Shown here: piece by piece, positions 35,095 through 39,143 of the stretch | Numbering within the stretch: the first letter of the stretch is position 1 | Layout: every line of letters begins with the position of its first letter | Assembly: GCA_020025205.1 (NCBI GenBank) | Contig: JAHHSO010000018.1 | Location: 1 to 39,143 of the forward strand | Source of the DNA: Christensenellaceae bacterium | GTDB lineage: Bacteria; Bacillota; Clostridia; Christensenellales; Aristaeellaceae | DNA: 39,143 nucleotides | Direction: 5' to 3' | Translations under genes and position numbers: made by a program | The notes under the pieces: model-generated | Databases searched by the model: none | What the model was told of the DNA's origin: nothing | Seen by the model: the letters and a program-made list of their open reading frames with translations, nothing else

Positions 35095-35130
35095 CGGCCT
35101 GATTTGATATAAAGAAGGGAGTGCACCCCT

Positions 35131-38100
35131 TTGTCGGAATTGACAAATCTGTCTTCCATTAAAATTTCCATGGCTTCCCCGGAGCAGATCCGCGCATGGT
35201 CCCATGGTGAAGTGACCAAGCCGGAAACGATCAACTACCGCACCCTCAAGCCGGAGCGCGACGGCCTTTACTGCGAGCGCATCTTTGGCCCGACCAAGGA
35301 CTGGGAGTGCAACTGCGGCAAATACAAGCGCGTGCGCAATAAGGGAATTATTTGCGACAAGTGCGGCGTTGAGGTGACCCGTTCCAAGGTTCGCCGCGAG
35401 CGTATGGGCCACATTGAACTGGCAGCCCCTGTCAGCCATATCTGGTATTTCAAGGGCATCCCCAGCCGCATGGGCACACTGCTGGACATTTCCCCCCGCG
35501 CGCTGGAAAAGGTTCTCTATTTTGCATCTTACATTGTGCTTGATCCGGGCTGCACGGCTCTGCGTCCGAACACGATCCTGACCGAGACGGAGTATCGTCA
35601 GCAGATTTCTGCACCCAGCTATGCAGCCGATCTGCAGATGGGCAAGGCTCCGCTTCGTGTGGGCATGGGCGCGGAAGCGGTTCGCGAACTGCTCCAGAAG
35701 CTCGACCTCGAAAAGCTCAGCGTTGAGCTGCGCAACGAGATCGCTGATCTGACCGAGAAGGAGCGCGAGCGTGAAACCGAAGGCCAGAAGCGCACCAAGG
35801 CAATCAAGCGTCTTGAAGTTGTCGAAGCTTTCCGCGCCAGCGGCAACAAGCCTGAGTGGATGATTCTGGAAGTCATTCCGGTCATGCCGCCGGATCTGCG
35901 CCCGATGGTTCAGCTGGACGGCGGTCGATTTGCGACCTCTGACCTGAATGATCTCTATCGCCGCGTTATTAACAGAAACAACCGCCTCAAGCGCCTTTTG
36001 GAGCTTGGTGCGCCGGATATCATCGTCCGCAATGAGAAGCGCATGCTTCAGGAAGCGGTGGATGCGCTGATCGACAATGGCCGCCGCGGCCGTCCGGTCA
36101 CGGGCCCGGGCAACCGTCCGCTCAAGTCCCTGTCGGACTTCCTGCGCGGCAAGCAGGGTCGTTTCCGCCAGAACCTGCTGGGCAAGCGTGTTGACTACTC
36201 TGGCCGTTCCGTTATCGTTGTCGGTCCGGAACTGAAACTTCATCAGTGCGGCCTGCCCAAGGGCATGGCTCTGGAGCTGTTCAAGCCGTTTGTCATGGAG
36301 CGTCTGGTCAACACAGGCATCGTCCACAACGTCAAGAGCGCCAAGCGCATGGTAGACCGTGGCGAGACGCGCGTCTGGGATATTCTGGAGAGCGTCATCA
36401 AGGAGCATCCGGTTCTGCTCAACCGCGCGCCTACGCTGCACCGCCTGGGTATTCAGGCTTTCGAGCCGATCCTGGTGGAAGGCAAGGCCATCAAGCTTCA
36501 TCCGCTTGCATGTACCGCTTTTAACGCGGACTTCGACGGCGACCAGATGGCTGTTCACGTTCCGCTGTCCATGGAGGCGCAGGCTGAAGCCCGCTTCCTG
36601 ATGCTGTGTGCGAACAACATCCTCAAGCCGCAGGATGGCAAGCCTGTCATTTCTCCGTCTCAGGATATGGTTATCGGCTGCTACTATCTGTCCTGCATCC
36701 GTCCGGGTGCAAAGGGCGAGGGCCGCAGATTTGCCAATGAGGACGAAGTCATGATGGCCTACCTTACCGGTCAGCTTGATCTTCAGGCGAAGATCTTCGT
36801 TCGCGTTGCCAGAGAGTGGCAGGGACAGACGTACCGCCGTGTCATTGAGACGTCTCTGGGCCGTTTGATCCTCAACAACAACGTCCCGCAGGATATGGGC
36901 TTCAAGCCGCGCAACACGCTGGACGATATGTTCGAGCTGGAAATTGATACCAAGGTTGGCAAGAAGGAACTCGGCCGCATCGTCGACATGTGCTTCCGCA
37001 AGCACGGCGTGGCGACGACCGCCAAGGTTCTGGACAATGTCAAGGCGATGGGTTACAAGTTCTCCACGCTGGGCGCTGTTACCGTTGCGGTTAACGACGT
37101 TATCGTGCCGCCGGAGAAGGCTCCGATTTTGGCGGAATCTGAAAAGGAAGTTCGCAAGGTCGAAAAGCTCTTCAAGCGCGGCCTGCTCACCAATGAGGAG
37201 CGCTACAACCGCGTTGTTGCCATCTGGTCCAAGACGACCGATGACATCAAGAGCAAGATCATGGACCACATGGATGAGTTCAACCCGATCCGTATGATGA
37301 CGGACTCTGGTGCTCGTGGTTCCATTTCGCAGGTTTCTCAGCTGGCCGGCATGCGCGGCATGATGGCATCCCCGACAGGACGTCCTCTGGAAATGCCTGT
37401 TAAGGCAAACTTCCGCGAAGGCCTGACCGTTCTTGAATTCTTCCAGTCCTCTCACGGTTCCCGTAAGGCACTGTCCGATACGGCTCTGCGTACCGCTGAC
37501 TCGGGTTATCTGACCCGCCGTCTGGTTGACGTTTCTCAGGAAGTGATCGTCCGCGAGGAAGACTGCTTCGCGTCTCGTCATGAGAAGATCCGCGGCATCA
37601 CGGTGACTGCTATCGGTTCTGAACATGATCCGATTGAGAAGCTGATTGACCGTGTTGTGGGCCGCGTGGCTGCGGAGGATATCATCAATCCGCAGACAGG
37701 CGAAGTGATCGTTCCGTGCAACGAAATGATCTCCTTCGACCAGGGTCAGACGATTGTGAACTGCGGCATCAAGGCTGTGCAGATTCGTTCTGTGCTGACC
37801 TGCCGGAATGAGACAGGTGTCTGCCGCAAGTGCTACGGTCAGGATCTGGCGCACGGCGGTCTGGTGAACATTGGTGAAGCGGTTGGCATTGTTGCGGCTC
37901 AGGCTATCGGCGAGCCGGGCACGCAGCTGACCATGCGTACCTTCCACACCGGCGGCGTTGCATCGGAAAAGGATATTACGCAGGGTCTTCCGCGCGTTGA
38001 AGAGCTGTTTGAGGCGCGCAAGCCCAAGCGTGAGGCAATGCTGGCGGAAATCTCTGGCACCATTTCTCTTGGCGAAAACAAGAAGAAGCGCGAAATGATC

Positions 38101-38697
38101 ATCACCGGCGACGACGGCACGATCAAAGCCTATCCGATTGCCTACGGCAGCCGCTTGAAGGTGAAGGAAGGCGACCGCGTTGTGGCGGGCGATGAGCTGA
38201 CCGAAGGCCAGATCAACCCGCATGATCTGCTGCGCATCCTCGGCGTGAAGGCCGTTCAGGAACACCTGCTCAAGGAAGTTCTCATGGTCTACCGTCTGCA
38301 GGGCGTTGGCATCGGCGATAAGCACATTGAGGTTATCGTCCATCAGATGCTGCGCAAAGTCCGCGTCGAAGACGCTGGCGATACCAGCATGCTTCCGGGC
38401 TCCATGGTGGATATCTTCCACTTCGAGAAGGAGAACGAGAAGACGATCATGGCAGGCGGCCGTCCGGCTGTTGCCAAGCGTATCCTTCTGGGCATCACCA
38501 AGGCCGCTCTGGCGACCGAGTCCTTCCTGTCTGCCGCCTCCTTCCAGGAGACGACCCGCGTGCTCACCGAAGCCGCGATCAAGGGCAAGGAAGACCCGCT
38601 GGTTGGCCTCAAGGAGAACGTCATCATCGGCAAGCTCATCCCGGCCGGTACCGGCATGAGCCGCTACAAGGACGTCGAAGTCAAGGAAATGTACTAA
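35131..38697 (+). CDS. rpoC: DNA-directed RNA polymerase subunit beta'
   Basis: 1188 residues. It has the N-terminal zinc site C60, C62, C75, C78, the catalytic NADFDGD loop (N465 to D471) whose aspartates D467, D469 and D471 bind Mg, the bridge/trigger-loop region (SVLTCRNETGVCRKCYG with the second zinc site, then TQLTMRTFHTGGVA) and the usual C-terminal end. The start is a TTG at 35131, with AAGGGAG nine bases upstream and no ATG in the right place. It is 74 bases after rpoB with a GC-rich hairpin between, and a strong terminator follows. Length fits a Bacillota beta' without large insertions. Confidence 0.98.
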   Translation: MSELTNLSSIKISMASPEQIRAWSHGEVTKPETINYRTLKPERDGLYCERIFGPTKDWECNCGKYKRVRNKGIICDKCGVEVTRSKVRRERMGHIELAAPVSHIWYFKGIPSRMGTLLDISPRALEKVLYFASYIVLDPGCTALRPNTILTETEYRQQISAPSYAADLQMGKAPLRVGMGAEAVRELLQKLDLEKLSVELRNEIADLTEKERERETEGQKRTKAIKRLEVVEAFRASGNKPEWMILEVIPVMPPDLRPMVQLDGGRFATSDLNDLYRRVINRNNRLKRLLELGAPDIIVRNEKRMLQEAVDALIDNGRRGRPVTGPGNRPLKSLSDFLRGKQGRFRQNLLGKRVDYSGRSVIVVGPELKLHQCGLPKGMALELFKPFVMERLVNTGIVHNVKSAKRMVDRGETRVWDILESVIKEHPVLLNRAPTLHRLGIQAFEPILVEGKAIKLHPLACTAFNADFDGDQMAVHVPLSMEAQAEARFLMLCANNILKPQDGKPVISPSQDMVIGCYYLSCIRPGAKGEGRRFANEDEVMMAYLTGQLDLQAKIFVRVAREWQGQTYRRVIETSLGRLILNNNVPQDMGFKPRNTLDDMFELEIDTKVGKKELGRIVDMCFRKHGVATTAKVLDNVKAMGYKFSTLGAVTVAVNDVIVPPEKAPILAESEKEVRKVEKLFKRGLLTNEERYNRVVAIWSKTTDDIKSKIMDHMDEFNPIRMMTDSGARGSISQVSQLAGMRGMMASPTGRPLEMPVKANFREGLTVLEFFQSSHGSRKALSDTALRTADSGYLTRRLVDVSQEVIVREEDCFASRHEKIRGITVTAIGSEHDPIEKLIDRVVGRVAAEDIINPQTGEVIVPCNEMISFDQGQTIVNCGIKAVQIRSVLTCRNETGVCRKCYGQDLAHGGLVNIGEAVGIVAAQAIGEPGTQLTMRTFHTGGVASEKDITQGLPRVEELFEARKPKREAMLAEISGTISLGENKKKREMIITGDDGTIKAYPIAYGSRLKVKEGDRVVAGDELTEGQINPHDLLRILGVKAVQEHLLKEVLMVYRLQGVGIGDKHIEVIVHQMLRKVRVEDAGDTSMLPGSMVDIFHFEKENEKTIMAGGRPAVAKRILLGITKAALATESFLSAASFQETTRVLTEAAIKGKEDPLVGLKENVIIGKLIPAGTGMSRYKDVEVKEMY

Positions 38698-38705
38698 TCA
38701 AAATC

Positions 38706-38736
38706 AAGGAGCAGATTTCGGTCTGCTCCTTTTTGT
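38706..38736 (+). terminator. Terminator of rpoBC
   Basis: Perfect 10-bp stem (38706-38715 with 38722-38731) and a six-base loop, followed by a T-run. It ends the operon; none of rpsL, rpsG, fusA or tuf follows. Confidence 0.93.
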
Positions 38737-38811
38737 TTGGTATGAAATGTTCCTGTGGACAATGAAAGGATTGGAAGAATTACATTTGAGCAAAACGGTC
38801 TCAATCAATGA

Positions 38812-38851
38812 AAAAAACGCTGTACAGAGCAATGTCTGAACAGCGTTTTTT
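38812..38851. terminator. Second, bidirectional terminator
   Basis: 12-bp stem (38812-38823 with 38840-38851) with A- and T-tracts on both sides and a CAGA/TCTG inner stem. It probably serves a minus-strand gene coming from the right edge. Confidence 0.85.
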
Positions 38852-38931
38852 CAGATTTGAAAGGAAGTGTACAATCTTTTACGCAGTTCTGCTTTTTAGC
38901 GTCGAATTCTTCTAGGATGAGATGCAGTTCT

Positions 38932-39143
38932 TTAACAGTTTATGAATGAAAGCTTTTTCAAAGAAACGTGCTGCGGTCTATACGGATAGCAGAAATTTGT
39001 AAGACGTTTGAGATAGGGATTTCCAGTGATAAAGCGTAGGTATTTGGCATTTTTATTACGCCCAACTTCTTTTTATAGGGTGTGCAGGCACGCGGTACTA
39101 TAAGCGGTATCAATTTGAAGATTTTCTTTCTGATAGATATAAC
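38932..39143 (-). pseudogene. Possible decayed minus-strand gene end, running off the window
   Basis: The A/T-rich 38852-39143 stretch has no intact gene. Read from the right edge on the minus strand, one frame gives LQIDTAYSTACLHTL, a stop, then KYLRFITGNPYLKRL, YPYRPQHVSLKKLSFIN and a second stop at 38932; a different frame then continues with VKELHLILEEFDAKKQ. Broken but protein-like pieces in order suggest a gene decayed by a stop and a frameshift. The composition faintly recalls the C-terminal tail of family 2 glycosyltransferases. Weak evidence; base composition is lower in GC than its neighbours. Confidence 0.25.

Overview
The window looks like a chromosomal segment of a strictly anaerobic, probably gut-dwelling Bacillota (class Clostridia). 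The main evidence is: L27 with the N-terminal extension that Prp removes, with prp lying between rplU and rpmA; strong Shine-Dalgarno sites and 17-bp-spaced sigma-A promoters throughout; an [FeFe] hydrogenase of the group B type; ECF vitamin transport S components; an FMN riboswitch; and hints of sporulation (a SpoIIQ-like M23 protein, and a DUF1540 gene with a sigma-G-like promoter). A closer placement (Christensenellales or Oscillospirales-like) is a guess. I see no IS element, prophage, CRISPR array, tRNA or rRNA.

Layout. 1-2.6 kb: an ECF S component gene (minus) divergent from deoC, then the rplU-prp-rpmA ribosomal operon with an L21-type leader. 2.6-4.8 kb: an M23 peptidase-like protein and a beta-lactamase-fold serine hydrolase (minus). 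4.9-9.1 kb: surface polysaccharide genes (a flippase and a DUF3783 gene on plus; a GT2 glycosyltransferase and glf on minus). 9.2-19.0 kb: a sugar-utilisation locus with a 4-TM protein (minus) divergent from a membrane-anchored, domain-swapped GH3 enzyme, then GH2, a GPH-type symporter and a LytTR/GHKL two-component system. 19.2-23.5 kb: DUF1540 (minus), then an Fe-S aldo/keto reductase, a group B [FeFe] hydrogenase and a DUF6056 membrane protein. 23.8-26.8 kb (minus): ribU and a PNPOx-like flavoprotein behind an FMN riboswitch, and bioY plus map with BirA-like boxes. 27.0-30.6 kb: argS, a DUF815 AAA+ protein and a membrane-anchored hypothetical. 31.0-38.7 kb: rpoB-rpoC with their own promoter. 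The last ~400 bp hold terminators and what looks like a decayed gene end.

Most of the window is ordinary housekeeping. The least expected structure is an array of about seven to nine short direct repeats with a 20-bp period (9751-9920), placed between the divergent promoters of the 4-TM gene and the GH3 gene. The GH3 promoter has a perfect -10 and no good -35, so the array looks like a multi-site activator platform. Its geometry (about two helical turns per repeat) is what LytTR-type regulators use, and a LytTR regulator is encoded 7 kb downstream in the same locus. Second-tier observations are the sigma-G-like promoter of the DUF1540 gene, the pairing of an Fe-S aldo/keto reductase with a group B hydrogenase, a terminator-type leader of unknown ligand before the first ECF S gene, paired BirA-like boxes around the bioY promoter, and a promoter-terminator unit that could make a ~75-nt RNA.
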